Source: an uncultured Chitinophagaceae bacterium (GTDB taxonomy: Bacteria > Bacteroidota > Bacteroidia > Chitinophagales > Chitinophagaceae). Taken from it: a stretch of DNA of 64,000 nucleotides. Positions 1 through 8,934 of the stretch are shown piece after piece (the first letter of the stretch is position 1; each line of letters starts with the position of its first letter). A program made the position numbers and the translations under genes. The stretch spans positions 76,722-140,721 of the forward strand of contig CALMYJ010000004.1 in the NCBI GenBank assembly GCA_937873715.1, in the 5' to 3' direction. The notes below the pieces were generated by a model. That model saw only the letters and a list, made by a program, of their open reading frames with translations, was not told the DNA's origin and made no database searches.

Positions 1-217
1 GTTGCTGCTCGGCATTTTCCAGCAGTTTGTATAAGCTATCGTACTCTGCATCACTAATCAGAGGATTATTTTGAACATAATACCGGTTTTCGTGAAAGCG
101 GAGGATATCTCTTAATATTTCAATATTATTTTGGCTGATGGTAATTCCTACTGCAATATCACGAAGCCATTGCTGGGTTTGCTCTTGTAGTAAACGGGTT
201 TGTTCAGTGTTGTACAT
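1..217 (-). CDS. ligA: NAD-dependent DNA ligase, N-terminal fragment
   Basis: Partial gene, with its 3' part beyond the left edge. About 72 residues are visible from an ATG at 217. They match the Ia domain of bacterial NAD+-dependent DNA ligase: an Ile/Leu-rich first helix, then H-E-N-R-Y-Y-V and P-L-I-S-D-A-E-Y-D-S-L-Y, the tyrosine/aspartate block that binds the NMN half of NAD+. The enzyme seals nicks in replication and repair using NAD+. The reading frame is intact across the visible part. Only the N-terminal domain can be judged; the adenylation lysine motif is outside the window. Confidence 0.88.
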   Translation of the reverse strand, partial: MYNTEQTRLLQEQTQQWLRDIAVGITISQNNIEILRDILRFHENRYYVQNNPLISDAEYDSLYKLLENAEQQ

Positions 218-274
218 ATACAGTAATACCCGGCAAAGGAAATAAAATTTCCGGCTGTTGCGAAAATTTGTCTT

Positions 275-303
275 TTTGGTAAAAAATTATAAACAATATT
301 TTG
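275..303 (+). promoter_or_regulatory. Candidate promoter of the amylase gene
   Basis: TTTG at 275-278 and TATTTTG at 297-303, 18 nt apart, resemble the Bacteroidota sigma-70 pattern (-33 TTTG, -7 TAnnTTTG) with one base missing in the -7 element. The palindrome at 318-334 lies just downstream, about where transcription would start or slightly after. Assigned by motif only. Confidence 0.4.
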
Positions 304-317
304 CCGGTAAGTTTCAA

Positions 318-334
318 TGTGTTTAATTTACACA
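318..334. promoter_or_regulatory. Palindromic operator-like site 1 (TGTGT-N7-ACACA)
   Basis: The 17-nt core TGTGTTTAATTTACACA has perfect 5-nt arms; the symmetry extends outward by AA/TT to 316-336. It lies 16 nt before the amylase ATG and downstream of the candidate promoter. The same arms with the same 7-nt spacing occur at 4092-4108 before susC. The likely binder is the Nudix-fold regulator encoded at 3213-3953 (inference). Confidence 0.6.
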
Positions 335-350
335 TTAATTGATTGCTATT

Positions 351-3200
351 ATGAAGAAGAATTTGTTGCTTGCGATGGCCGCTTTGTTATTGGCATATAC
401 TGCAAATGCCCAGTTGTTAACCTGGTCGCCACAGTTTCCGGCCGATAATTCCACTATTGTAGTTACACTTGATGCCACCAAGGGCAATAAGGGTTTGCAG
501 GGTTTTACCGGGCCGGTGTATATGCATTTGGGGGTAATCACTAACCTTAGTGCCAACGCTACCAGTTGGCGTTATGTGCCCACCACCTGGGCCACCACTA
601 CTGCACCAACCGCCACATCGCTCGGCGATAATAAATGGTCTTTTACCATTACCAATCCGAGGGCTTATTTTAATGCTGCCAATGGTGGTGTACCAGCCAG
701 TGAAACTATTTTAAAGGTGGCCATCTTATTTAGAAATGCTACAGGTACACTGGTGCAAAAGAATACGGATGGTACTGATATGTATATTCCCATTTATCCT
801 GCCGGCAGTAACAATATCATTTTTACAAAGCCCGATATAGTGCCCGATTTTAATACAACCAATGAGCCGGTTGCAGTAAGCATAGGGCAAACAGTTTCGT
901 TAACTGCCATTGCTACCAGTAACACAGGCACTTTGCGTTTGTATCATAATGGTGTACAAATAGCAGGGCCGCTTACCAATACCAATACGATATCGGGAAC
1001 TGCTACCATATCAGAAGCAGGCACACAGCAAATTGTGGCAGAAATGGCGTTAAACGGTAACTTCTTCAGAGATACGATCGCCTTTTATATTCCTGTGGCC
1101 AATACCATAGCCCCGCTGCCGCCAGGCGTGCAGGAAGGCATCAACTACTGGCCTGGTTGCGATTCGGTTACACTTGTATTGTATGCCCCTAATAAACAAT
1201 ATGTAACGGTAATAGGCGATTTTGAACCCAACAACTGGGTATCGCAATCTAAATACCAGATGAAAAAAACGCCGGATAACAATTACTACTGGATTACTTT
1301 AAAAAACCTTACTCCCGGTGTGGAATATTCGTTTCAATACCTGGTAGATAATACCATTTATATTGCCGATCCCTATTGCGAAAAAATACTTGACCCCTGG
1401 AACGATCAGTTTATTTCGCAGCAAACTTACCCCAATCTGAAGCCTTACCCATCTGACCAAAACGTTTCTGCAGGTAAAAATGCCTTTATTGGCATTTTGC
1501 AAACCTGTCAGCCGGAGTACAACTGGAAGGTTGCCAATTTTGAAAAGCCGGATAAAAGACACCTCGTAGTGTACGAACTGCTGCCACGGGATTTTAGTGA
1601 TGCCCGTAACTACCAGTCGTTGATTGATTCAATTAATTATTTTAAAAACCTGGGCATAAACGCTATAGAGTTAATGCCCGTTAATGAATTTAGTGGCAAC
1701 GAAAGCTGGGGATATAACCCTACCTTCTTCCTGGCACTGGATAAATATTATGGCACAAAAAATAAGTTTAAAGAATTTGTAGACCTCTGCCATCAAAACG
1801 GTATAGCCGTAATCCTTGATGTGGTATACAACCATCTTGATGCTTTTTATGCACCGCAAGGCAGGTTGTACTGGGATGCTGTAAATGGAAGGCCTGCGGC
1901 AAACAACCCATGGTTAAATTTACAGGCACCTCACCCCTATAGCGTATTCCAGGATTTTAATCACACCTCAGTGGCTACGCAAAACCTGGTAAAAAGAGCC
2001 CTGGAGTACTGGATAACAGAATATAAAATTGATGGCTACAGGTTTGACCTTGCTAAAGGATTTACTCAAAAAGTTACTAACGAAAATACTGTAGAGGACT
2101 TTGACGGTGCAAGGGTAACTAACCTTAACCGGTATTACGATTATATAGTGCCTAAATACCCGGGTACCTATATGATACTGGAGTTTTTAGGAGGGCAGCG
2201 GGCAGAAGAACAGGTATATGCCAGTAAAGGCTATTTGCTGTGGATTAAATGCTCAGACCCCTATTACGAAAGTGCAATGGGGTATACCACCCACTCCGAT
2301 TTTTCCAAAGTGATGTACAATAGCTCGCAAACAGCCTTTGGCACCCCGGCAGCACTTGGATATATGGAAAGCCACGATGAAGAAAGGCTCATGTACAAAG
2401 CACTGGCTTTTGGTAATGCATCTGGGGGGTATAATGTAAAAGATACTGCCACGGCATTAAAGCGTATGGCGGCGCTGGCTGCTGTATTTCTTCCTTTACC
2501 CGGCCCTAAAATGATCTGGCAGTTTGGTGAAAGAGGATATGATGTTTCGATCTTCTTTAATGGCGACAGGGTAGCCAATAAACCCCCTCAATGGGAAAAA
2601 TTTGCAGAGCAAAGGCGTAAAGACCTCTACAATGCTTACGCAAAACTGATAAACCTGAGGGTATCTAATCCTGCATTATTTAACAGCACTAACTTTAATT
2701 ATGATTTTTATGATGCCAACGGCCTGTATAAAAAATTCCAGATTACAGATAATGCCAGCAATGGAATTAAACTAAATATTGTGGCCAACCTGGATGTAAC
2801 AGCACAAACCCGTACCATCAATTTTCAAAATACAGGCAACTGGTATAATTATCTCAGCAATGGTACCGGTTCGGGTGTAAACGGGCCTACAGATGCCGCC
2901 TTTAATATTGGTGCTACAAGCCAGAGCATTACACTGCAGCCGGGAGAGTTTCATGTATACCTTTATCATGCCGCAAATGTGTATGTGTTTAACGGAAGTG
3001 GTAACTGGAGCGACCCTGCCAACTGGACTTACGGCACTGTACCTCCTTCGGTATTGCCCTCCGGTGCCGAAATATTTGTAAACCCCAAACCCGGTGGCGA
3101 ATGTGTATTGAATGTGAGCCAGACAATTGGCCAGGGCGCCAAGCTTACCGTAATGCAGGGTAAAAAAATAAAAATACCTTTGAACCTGACCATACAATAA
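351..3200 (+). CDS. Secreted alpha-amylase family glycoside hydrolase (GH13)
   Basis: 949-residue extracytoplasmic starch or maltodextrin hydrolase. The ATG at 351 begins a clear signal peptide (M-K-K-N-L-L-L-A to T-A-N-A-Q); a TTG at 339 only adds four residues. After N-terminal beta domains and an Ig-like segment comes a CBM48-like module (around residues 275-345), then the GH13 barrel. All four conserved regions are visible: D-V-V-Y-N-H, G-Y-R-F-D-L-A-K with nucleophile Asp566, M-I-L-E-F with acid/base Glu611, and E-S-H-D-E-E-R with Asp676. A beta-rich tail with N-W-S-D-P-A-N-W ends the protein. It is the first gene of a Sus-type locus and probably feeds the SusCDEF complex. Exact linkage specificity cannot be read from sequence. 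Confidence 0.93.
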   Translation: MKKNLLLAMAALLLAYTANAQLLTWSPQFPADNSTIVVTLDATKGNKGLQGFTGPVYMHLGVITNLSANATSWRYVPTTWATTTAPTATSLGDNKWSFTITNPRAYFNAANGGVPASETILKVAILFRNATGTLVQKNTDGTDMYIPIYPAGSNNIIFTKPDIVPDFNTTNEPVAVSIGQTVSLTAIATSNTGTLRLYHNGVQIAGPLTNTNTISGTATISEAGTQQIVAEMALNGNFFRDTIAFYIPVANTIAPLPPGVQEGINYWPGCDSVTLVLYAPNKQYVTVIGDFEPNNWVSQSKYQMKKTPDNNYYWITLKNLTPGVEYSFQYLVDNTIYIADPYCEKILDPWNDQFISQQTYPNLKPYPSDQNVSAGKNAFIGILQTCQPEYNWKVANFEKPDKRHLVVYELLPRDFSDARNYQSLIDSINYFKNLGINAIELMPVNEFSGNESWGYNPTFFLALDKYYGTKNKFKEFVDLCHQNGIAVILDVVYNHLDAFYAPQGRLYWDAVNGRPAANNPWLNLQAPHPYSVFQDFNHTSVATQNLVKRALEYWITEYKIDGYRFDLAKGFTQKVTNENTVEDFDGARVTNLNRYYDYIVPKYPGTYMILEFLGGQRAEEQVYASKGYLLWIKCSDPYYESAMGYTTHSDFSKVMYNSSQTAFGTPAALGYMESHDEERLMYKALAFGNASGGYNVKDTATALKRMAALAAVFLPLPGPKMIWQFGERGYDVSIFFNGDRVANKPPQWEKFAEQRRKDLYNAYAKLINLRVSNPALFNSTNFNYDFYDANGLYKKFQITDNASNGIKLNIVANLDVTAQTRTINFQNTGNWYNYLSNGTGSGVNGPTDAAFNIGATSQSITLQPGEFHVYLYHAANVYVFNGSGNWSDPANWTYGTVPPSVLPSGAEIFVNPKPGGECVLNVSQTIGQGAKLTVMQGKKIKIPLNLTIQ

Positions 3201-3212
3201 GCATACGTATAT

Positions 3213-3953
3213 ATGACAGCAGAAGAGCAAGTAAAACAACAGGCAGCCACAAGAACATTACAGGAAATACAGTCGGAAGTACGCAGTACTAATAAAATTG
3301 CTTTATCGGTAGACTGCGTCATCTTCGGTTTTGATGAAAGCAAACTAAAAGTATTGCTGATAAAAAGTGATTTGAAAAAATATACCGGTAAATGGTCGTT
3401 ACTTGGCGATTTGGTTTTTCCCAACGAAGATATTGATGAAGCTGCCTACAGGGTGCTTAAGCAACGTACCGGCCTGAGCGATGTGTACCTGGAGCAGGTT
3501 CATACCTTTGGTAAAGTAAGCAGGCACCCTGCCGGGCGTGTGGTAACAGTAGCTTACTGCTCCCTGATAAATGTACAACACCACAAGCTGAATATACTCG
3601 ACAATGAACTGCACTGGCATGATATAAAAAGTGTAAACAGCATGGCTTTTGATCACCAGGAAATATTTGATACATGCTTAAAGCAATTACAAAAAAGGGT
3701 ACAGGAGCATCCGCTCGGTTTTAACCTTTTACCCAAAAAATTTTCGCTTAGGGAGTTGCAGAACCTGTACGAAGCCATTTTAGATTTAAAGATGGACCGG
3801 CGGAATTTCAGGAAAAAGTTTTTTTCGATGGACTTTTTGGTTGACCTGAAAGAAATGGAGCAGGATGTGCCGCACAGGCCCGGAAAACTATACCGGTTTA
3901 ATTTTGAGAAACACGAGAAAAAAAAGAAAAAATTTATCGGTATCGATTTCTGA
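3213..3953 (+). CDS. Nudix-fold transcriptional regulator (NrtR/AraR-like)
   Basis: 246 residues: an N-terminal Nudix domain (about 25-150) followed by a winged-helix domain typical of NrtR-type regulators (about 165-235, with F-S-L-R-E-L-Q-N-L-Y-E and R-R-N-F-R-K-K). The Nudix signature R-E-U-x-E-E-x-G-U reads R80-V-L-K-Q-R-T-G-L88, so three of its acidic positions are Val81, Gln84 and Arg85. Hydrolysis is therefore unlikely and a ligand-sensing role is favoured; family members sense ADP-ribose or, in Bacteroides, arabinose. The gene starts 12 nt after the amylase stop and is followed by the susC promoter region. I infer control of this locus by a starch-derived sugar or other small molecule; the ligand is unknown. 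The basic tail K-H-E-K-K-K-K-K is notable. Confidence 0.85.
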   Translation: MTAEEQVKQQAATRTLQEIQSEVRSTNKIALSVDCVIFGFDESKLKVLLIKSDLKKYTGKWSLLGDLVFPNEDIDEAAYRVLKQRTGLSDVYLEQVHTFGKVSRHPAGRVVTVAYCSLINVQHHKLNILDNELHWHDIKSVNSMAFDHQEIFDTCLKQLQKRVQEHPLGFNLLPKKFSLRELQNLYEAILDLKMDRRNFRKKFFSMDFLVDLKEMEQDVPHRPGKLYRFNFEKHEKKKKKFIGIDF

Positions 3954-4063
3954 CAATAGTTTTTGCAGCGAACAGCCAGAAATCATTGTCTTACGTACAG
4001 ATAAGTAAATCATCCCGGGCAAAAATATTCAGTGAAGCACCTTGTAAATCGTTCCACAATTTT

Positions 4064-4093
4064 TTTGCCTGAATAAAAAAATACTTATAATTG
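4064..4093 (+). promoter_or_regulatory. Candidate promoter of the susCDEF operon
   Basis: TTTG at 4064-4067 and TATAATTG at 4086-4093, 18 nt apart, differ from the Bacteroidota -33/-7 consensus by one base. The -7 element overlaps the left arm of the palindrome at 4092-4108, so bound regulator would block polymerase. Spacing is the same as for the amylase promoter candidate. Confidence 0.45.
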
Positions 4094-4108
4094 TGTAGAA
4101 ATTACACA
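4092..4108. promoter_or_regulatory. Palindromic operator-like site 2 (TGTGT-N7-ACACA)
   Basis: TGTGTAGAAATTACACA, a perfect inverted repeat with 6-nt arms. It shares arms, spacing and an A/T-rich centre with site 1 at 318-334. It overlaps the candidate susC -7 element, the geometry of a repressor site. Confidence 0.62.
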
Positions 4109-4264
4109 TTTTAAGCCATAGTAACTACATTTTAATAACGGCTGCTTGTGAGATGCCAAAAATTAACGACTTGTCTGCTTATGATGGATTGCTATCCTTT
4201 GCCACATTCCTTAGGCGGCACTTTTTTAATTACAGGTGTTTCTGCACAGCCAAAAACCAAGCAG

Positions 4265-7200
4265 ATGAAAAATAAATTAGGCGGAATGCTGATTAAGTTT
4301 CCGGAATCGCTTGTAATAGCGGTTTTGTTCCTGTTGTTTTCCACCGGAGCCTCAGCCCAAACAGTTGTAACAGGTAGGGTAACAGATTCAAAAGATGGTA
4401 CACCCGTTGCCGGTGTTACAGTATCAACCAAAACCGGCAAAGTAGCTACACAAACAAACAGCGAAGGTGCCTACAGCATAAAAGTACCGGCAGGTGTATC
4501 AGCATTGGTATTTACCTCTGTTGGTTATGCCAGGCAGGAAGTGCCCGTAGCATCGGTTGTGGATATCTCATTTACAGCCATCAACCAACAATTGAATGAA
4601 GTAGTAGTACTCGGCTATGGCGGTGCAAAAAAGAAAGACCTTTCCGGAGCTGTAACCACTATCTCGGCAAAGGACTTCCAGAAAGGGGTTGTTACCTCTC
4701 CTGAACAGCTTATTTTAGGTAAAGTGGCCGGTGTAAGTATCACGCCGGGTAGCGGTGCCCCTGGCAGCGGCGGTGCCATTCGTATACGTGGTGGAGCTTC
4801 CTTGAGGGGTTCCAACGACCCACTTATAATTATTGACGGGGTACAAATAGCCGGTGGTGGTATAGCCGGTTCGGCCAACCCCCTGTCGCTGATTAACCCC
4901 AACGATATAGAAACATTTACAGTGCTTAAAGACGCTTCCGCTGCAGCTATCTATGGCTCAAGGGGCTCCAATGGCGTAATCATTATCACCACTAAAAAAG
5001 GAAGGGGAGGTGCTGCAAAAGTTAATTTCAATACCCAGCTCTCCATTGGCCGGATATCTAAAAAAATAGATGTTTTATCAGCAGATGAGTTCAGAACTTT
5101 TGTAAACACCTATGGTAATGATGCACAAAAAGCCTTACTTGGTAATGCCAATACCGATTGGCAGGATGAAATTTACCGCACGGCTATCACAACTGATAAC
5201 AATATTAGCATAACCGGTACCGCTACAGGTGAGCAAAACTTTAGACTGCCTTACAGGGTTTCACTCGGCTACCTAAATCAAAACGGGGTGCTAAAAGTTG
5301 GTAACCTGGAGCGCTACTCCGTAGGTCTTAATTTAAGTCCCCGTTTGCTCAACGACCATTTAAGGGTAAACCTGAATGGTAAATTTGCCCGTAATAAATC
5401 CCTGTTCGGTAATGAAGGGGCCATTGGCACCGCCGTACGGTTTGACCCCACACAACCGGTAAGAACAAACAGCAACCGCTATGGCGGTTACTACGAGTGG
5501 CTCGATCAGGGTTCGCAAAGCGGCTTAAAGGCGCTTGCCCCACGCAACCCGATTGGTTTAATGCAAAGAGACGACAGGAGCACGGTAGACCGGTTTATTG
5601 GTAATGTGGAACTTGATTATAAACTTCATTTCTTCCCCGACCTAAGGGCCAACCTTAACGTAGGTATCGACCAGTCGGCAGGCAATGGCCGGGTATATGT
5701 AAGTGATAGCATGGCATCGGATTATATGCGTGCCAACGATGAAAACAATGTGCTTCGCAGCGGCAGAAATAACTATTATCAGCAAAAATTCGATAACCGC
5801 TTCTTTGAATTTTACCTGGCTTATGGTAAAGATATAAGGGCTTTAAACAGCCGGGTAGATTTAACCGCAGGTTATGGTTTTTATGATAATCTTTACCTCA
5901 ATACCAATACGGCCGATTATTTTGCCAATGGCATGAAACGTGCCAACAGCGACCCTGCCTTTTTTATCGACCTGCCTCAAAACAGGCTCGAATCGTACTA
6001 CGGTCGTTTAAATTATGTACTTAGCCAGAAATATATTTTTACCGTAAACCTCCGCTACGATGGGTCATCAAGGCTTAATCCCAACGACAGGTGGTTGCTC
6101 TATCATTCAGAAGCATTTGCATGGAAAATTAAAGAAGAGGCATTTTTACGAGATAGCAGGGTAATATCCGATTTAAAACTGAGAGTGGGTTATGGTATTA
6201 CCGCCCAGCAGGATGGTATTGGTAATTATTCTTACCTGCCTAACTACCAGTTCAGCAGTCCAACAGCTACTTACCAGTTTGGCAACGAATTTATGAACAT
6301 GTATCGTCCGCTTGGGTACAACAGCAAACTTACCTGGGAAAAAACAGCCACCACCAACATCGCAGTTGACTTTGGCTTATTTGATGGACGCATCAATGGT
6401 TCTGTCGATTTTTATCACCGTGAAACTACCGACCTGCTCAACGATCTCACCCAGCCAGCCGGTAATAATTTTGCTGCCGTGCAGTTGAGTAACGTAGGTA
6501 CTATGGTAAATAAAGGCGTGGAAATAACCCTTAATACAGTGCCTGTTCGTAAAAGCGACCTGGTATTGGATTTAGGTTTTAACGCAACCTACAACCGCAA
6601 CAGGATTACAAAGCTTTCTTTTAACGACGATCCTAACTACGAGGGCCAGCTTACCGGTGGCATATCAGGCGGTACAGGCGGCACCATACAGGTAAACTCT
6701 GTAGGTTTCCCCCGGCAGGCCTTTTATGTTTTCCAGCAGGTGTACGATGCTAATGGAAAACCCATCGATAACCTTTTTGAAGACAGGAACAGGGATGGCG
6801 TAATTAACGACCGGGATAAATACAGGTATCAATCTCCTTTTGCCGACTGGTTCCTTGGCTTCAACGGTAACCTGAACTACAAAAAGTGGAGCGCCGGCTT
6901 TATTATGAGGGCAAGCATTGGTAACTATATGTACAATAATGTATACTCCAGCACCGGCACAGTTCGTAATATACTCGATCCACTCGGCTACCTGGCCAAT
7001 GGCTCTAAAAACGTACTGGAAACAGGCTTTTCCGGAAACGGCGACTACTATTTTAGATCTGATTACTACGTACAAAATGCCTCTTTCCTGCGTATGGATA
7101 ATATCAACATTGGCTACAATTTTGGCCAGGTTATTAGCAGAAAAGCGTCATTAAGGGCTACTGCAACTATTCAGAATGCTTTTGTAATCACGAAATATAA

Positions 7201-7291
7201 AGGAGCCGATCCTGAAATATTTAACGGCATTGATAACAACTTTTATCCAAGGCCCAGAACAGTAGTGTTTGGTTTGAACCTTGATTTTTAA
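4265..7291 (+). CDS. susC: SusC-like TonB-dependent outer membrane transporter
   Basis: 1008 residues. The chosen ATG at 4265 opens a signal peptide ending in T-G-A-S-A-Q; the longer ORF from 4148 has no signal-like start. Order of parts: carboxypeptidase-D-like domain (G-R-V-T-D-S-K-D-G-T-P-V-A-G-V), the SusC box around L-N-E-V-V-V-L-G-Y-G, the plug with V-L-K-D-A-S-A-A-A-I-Y-G and G-V-I-I-I-T-T-K-K-G, then a 22-strand type barrel ending in an aromatic residue (L-D-F). It imports oligosaccharides across the outer membrane with the SusD lid, powered by TonB. Followed 21 nt later by susD. The locus contents point to starch-derived glucans. Confidence 0.95.
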   Translation: MKNKLGGMLIKFPESLVIAVLFLLFSTGASAQTVVTGRVTDSKDGTPVAGVTVSTKTGKVATQTNSEGAYSIKVPAGVSALVFTSVGYARQEVPVASVVDISFTAINQQLNEVVVLGYGGAKKKDLSGAVTTISAKDFQKGVVTSPEQLILGKVAGVSITPGSGAPGSGGAIRIRGGASLRGSNDPLIIIDGVQIAGGGIAGSANPLSLINPNDIETFTVLKDASAAAIYGSRGSNGVIIITTKKGRGGAAKVNFNTQLSIGRISKKIDVLSADEFRTFVNTYGNDAQKALLGNANTDWQDEIYRTAITTDNNISITGTATGEQNFRLPYRVSLGYLNQNGVLKVGNLERYSVGLNLSPRLLNDHLRVNLNGKFARNKSLFGNEGAIGTAVRFDPTQPVRTNSNRYGGYYEWLDQGSQSGLKALAPRNPIGLMQRDDRSTVDRFIGNVELDYKLHFFPDLRANLNVGIDQSAGNGRVYVSDSMASDYMRANDENNVLRSGRNNYYQQKFDNRFFEFYLAYGKDIRALNSRVDLTAGYGFYDNLYLNTNTADYFANGMKRANSDPAFFIDLPQNRLESYYGRLNYVLSQKYIFTVNLRYDGSSRLNPNDRWLLYHSEAFAWKIKEEAFLRDSRVISDLKLRVGYGITAQQDGIGNYSYLPNYQFSSPTATYQFGNEFMNMYRPLGYNSKLTWEKTATTNIAVDFGLFDGRINGSVDFYHRETTDLLNDLTQPAGNNFAAVQLSNVGTMVNKGVEITLNTVPVRKSDLVLDLGFNATYNRNRITKLSFNDDPNYEGQLTGGISGGTGGTIQVNSVGFPRQAFYVFQQVYDANGKPIDNLFEDRNRDGVINDRDKYRYQSPFADWFLGFNGNLNYKKWSAGFIMRASIGNYMYNNVYSSTGTVRNILDPLGYLANGSKNVLETGFSGNGDYYFRSDYYVQNASFLRMDNINIGYNFGQVISRKASLRATATIQNAFVITKYKGADPEIFNGIDNNFYPRPRTVVFGLNLDF

Positions 7292-7312
7292 ATTATTTAA
7301 AATAAATAGTAT

Positions 7313-8911
7313 ATGCTAACGCTTAAAATAAAAACGGCTTTGCCTGTAGTTTGTAGCTGCCTGCTGCTGCTGTCGTGCAAAAAAAATCTCGACCTTAAGC
7401 CGTTGAACGATGTTACATCTGCCAACGTGTATGCCACACCGTTAGGCTACAAACAGGTGCTGGCTAAAATTTACGGAACCATGGCCCTTACCGGCAACCA
7501 GGGGCCAACCGATCAGCCCGATGTGTTTTTCCAGGGCGCTGATGAAGGGCAGAATGCCGATTTCTTCCGTACTTTTTGGAAAGCACAGGAATTGCCCACC
7601 GATGAAGCCATCATCACCTGGGGCGACCCCGGTGTACAGGATTTTCACAATATGAACTGGACACCCTCCAACCTGTTCCTTACCGGCTGCTACTATAAAT
7701 GCTATTATGCCATTACAGTAGCCAATGAATACCTGAGCCAGGCCGCCGACGCCAAACTCAGCAGTAAGGGTTTTTCGCCAGGCGATATTGCTGCTATACA
7801 GGGTTACAGAAATGAAGCCAGGTTTATGAGGGCATTTAATTACTGGGTATTGCTTGATTTGTTTGGCAACGTACCTTTTGTAGACGAAAACTCTCAAATA
7901 GGCGGTCCGCCGGCCACCCAGATAAAAAGGAGCGACCTCTTTGCCTATATCGAAAGCGAATTGAAAGACATTGAAACAGGCCTGCCTGCACCCCGTACCA
8001 ACGATTATGGCCGGGCCGACAGGGCAGCCGCATGGTCGCTGCTGGCAAGGCTATATCTTAATGCTGAGGTATACACCGGCACAGCAAAATATACAGATGC
8101 TATAACCTACTCCAAAAGAGTAATTGATGCGGGGTACTCCCTGATAACTGATTACAGGCAATTGATGCTGGCCGATAATCATCGCCATGTGAACGAGTTT
8201 ATTTTTACCATTAATTATGATGGGCTACGTACGCAAGGCTTTGGAGGTACTACTTTTCTTACCCATGCCAGCATAGGTGGTGCTATGAACGCAGCCGATT
8301 ATGGTGTTAACAGCGGTTGGGCCGGTATACGCACTACCAGCGCTTTTGTCAACAAATTTCCTGATAACACAGGCGCTACCGATAAAAGAGCACAGTTTTA
8401 TGCAGCCGGGCAAAATTTAGAAGTGGCTTCGCCCACAACCTTTACCGATGGCTGGGCTATTACCAAATACCGCAACGTAACCAGCCTGGGCCTGCCGGGT
8501 AGTGACCTGACTTTTACCGACATAGACATGCCCATATTCAGGCTTTCAGAAATGTACCTGATATATGCAGAAGCGGTACGCAGGGGCGGTACTGGCGGTG
8601 ATGAAAATACAGCGATAGGTTATATCAATACCATCAGGCGCAGGGCCTTTGGCAATAACAGCGGGGATATTACCAATGCCGACTTTACTACAGATTTTAT
8701 CCTGGATGAAAGGGCAAGAGAACTGTACTGGGAAGGGCATCGCCGCACCGACCTCATCCGCCACAATAAATTTACCGAGGGCACTTACCTGTGGCCCTGG
8801 AAAGGAGGAATATCTGGCGGTACAGCAGTAAGAGCTTTCAGGAAATTGTACCCGATACCAGCTTTGGATATCAATGTTAACCAGAATCTTCAGCAAAATC
8901 CTGAATATTAA
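7313..8911 (+). CDS. susD: SusD-like nutrient-binding outer membrane lipoprotein
   Basis: 532 residues with a lipoprotein signal (L-L-L-L-S-C at the lipobox), a TPR-rich SusD/RagB fold, and the family's typical C-terminus L-Y-P-I-P-A-L-D-I-N-V-N-Q-N with final Q-N-P-E-Y. The conserved R-X-E-A-R-F-M-R-A-F-N-Y-W segment sits near residue 165-175, and R-A-R-E-L-Y-W-E-G-H-R-R-T-D-L in the C-terminal third. It forms the surface lid on the SusC channel and binds glycans. Co-transcribed with susC and the two starch-binding lipoproteins downstream. Confidence 0.94.
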   Translation: MLTLKIKTALPVVCSCLLLLSCKKNLDLKPLNDVTSANVYATPLGYKQVLAKIYGTMALTGNQGPTDQPDVFFQGADEGQNADFFRTFWKAQELPTDEAIITWGDPGVQDFHNMNWTPSNLFLTGCYYKCYYAITVANEYLSQAADAKLSSKGFSPGDIAAIQGYRNEARFMRAFNYWVLLDLFGNVPFVDENSQIGGPPATQIKRSDLFAYIESELKDIETGLPAPRTNDYGRADRAAAWSLLARLYLNAEVYTGTAKYTDAITYSKRVIDAGYSLITDYRQLMLADNHRHVNEFIFTINYDGLRTQGFGGTTFLTHASIGGAMNAADYGVNSGWAGIRTTSAFVNKFPDNTGATDKRAQFYAAGQNLEVASPTTFTDGWAITKYRNVTSLGLPGSDLTFTDIDMPIFRLSEMYLIYAEAVRRGGTGGDENTAIGYINTIRRRAFGNNSGDITNADFTTDFILDERARELYWEGHRRTDLIRHNKFTEGTYLWPWKGGISGGTAVRAFRKLYPIPALDINVNQNLQQNPEY

Positions 8912-8934
8912 TATTCACTAATAACAGCTTTATT

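Larger units (their letters stand above)
3954..4264. other. Gene-free regulatory stretch between regulator and susC
   Basis: 311 nt without a convincing gene. It holds the candidate susC promoter, the second TGTGT-N7-ACACA palindrome and a leader of about 160 nt. An in-frame extension of susC to 4148 exists but precedes the signal peptide and looks untranslated. Confidence 0.6.

Noticed and set aside
4148..4264. N-terminal extension of susC
   Set aside because: Thirty-nine codons precede the signal peptide; the ATG at 4265 directly begins it.
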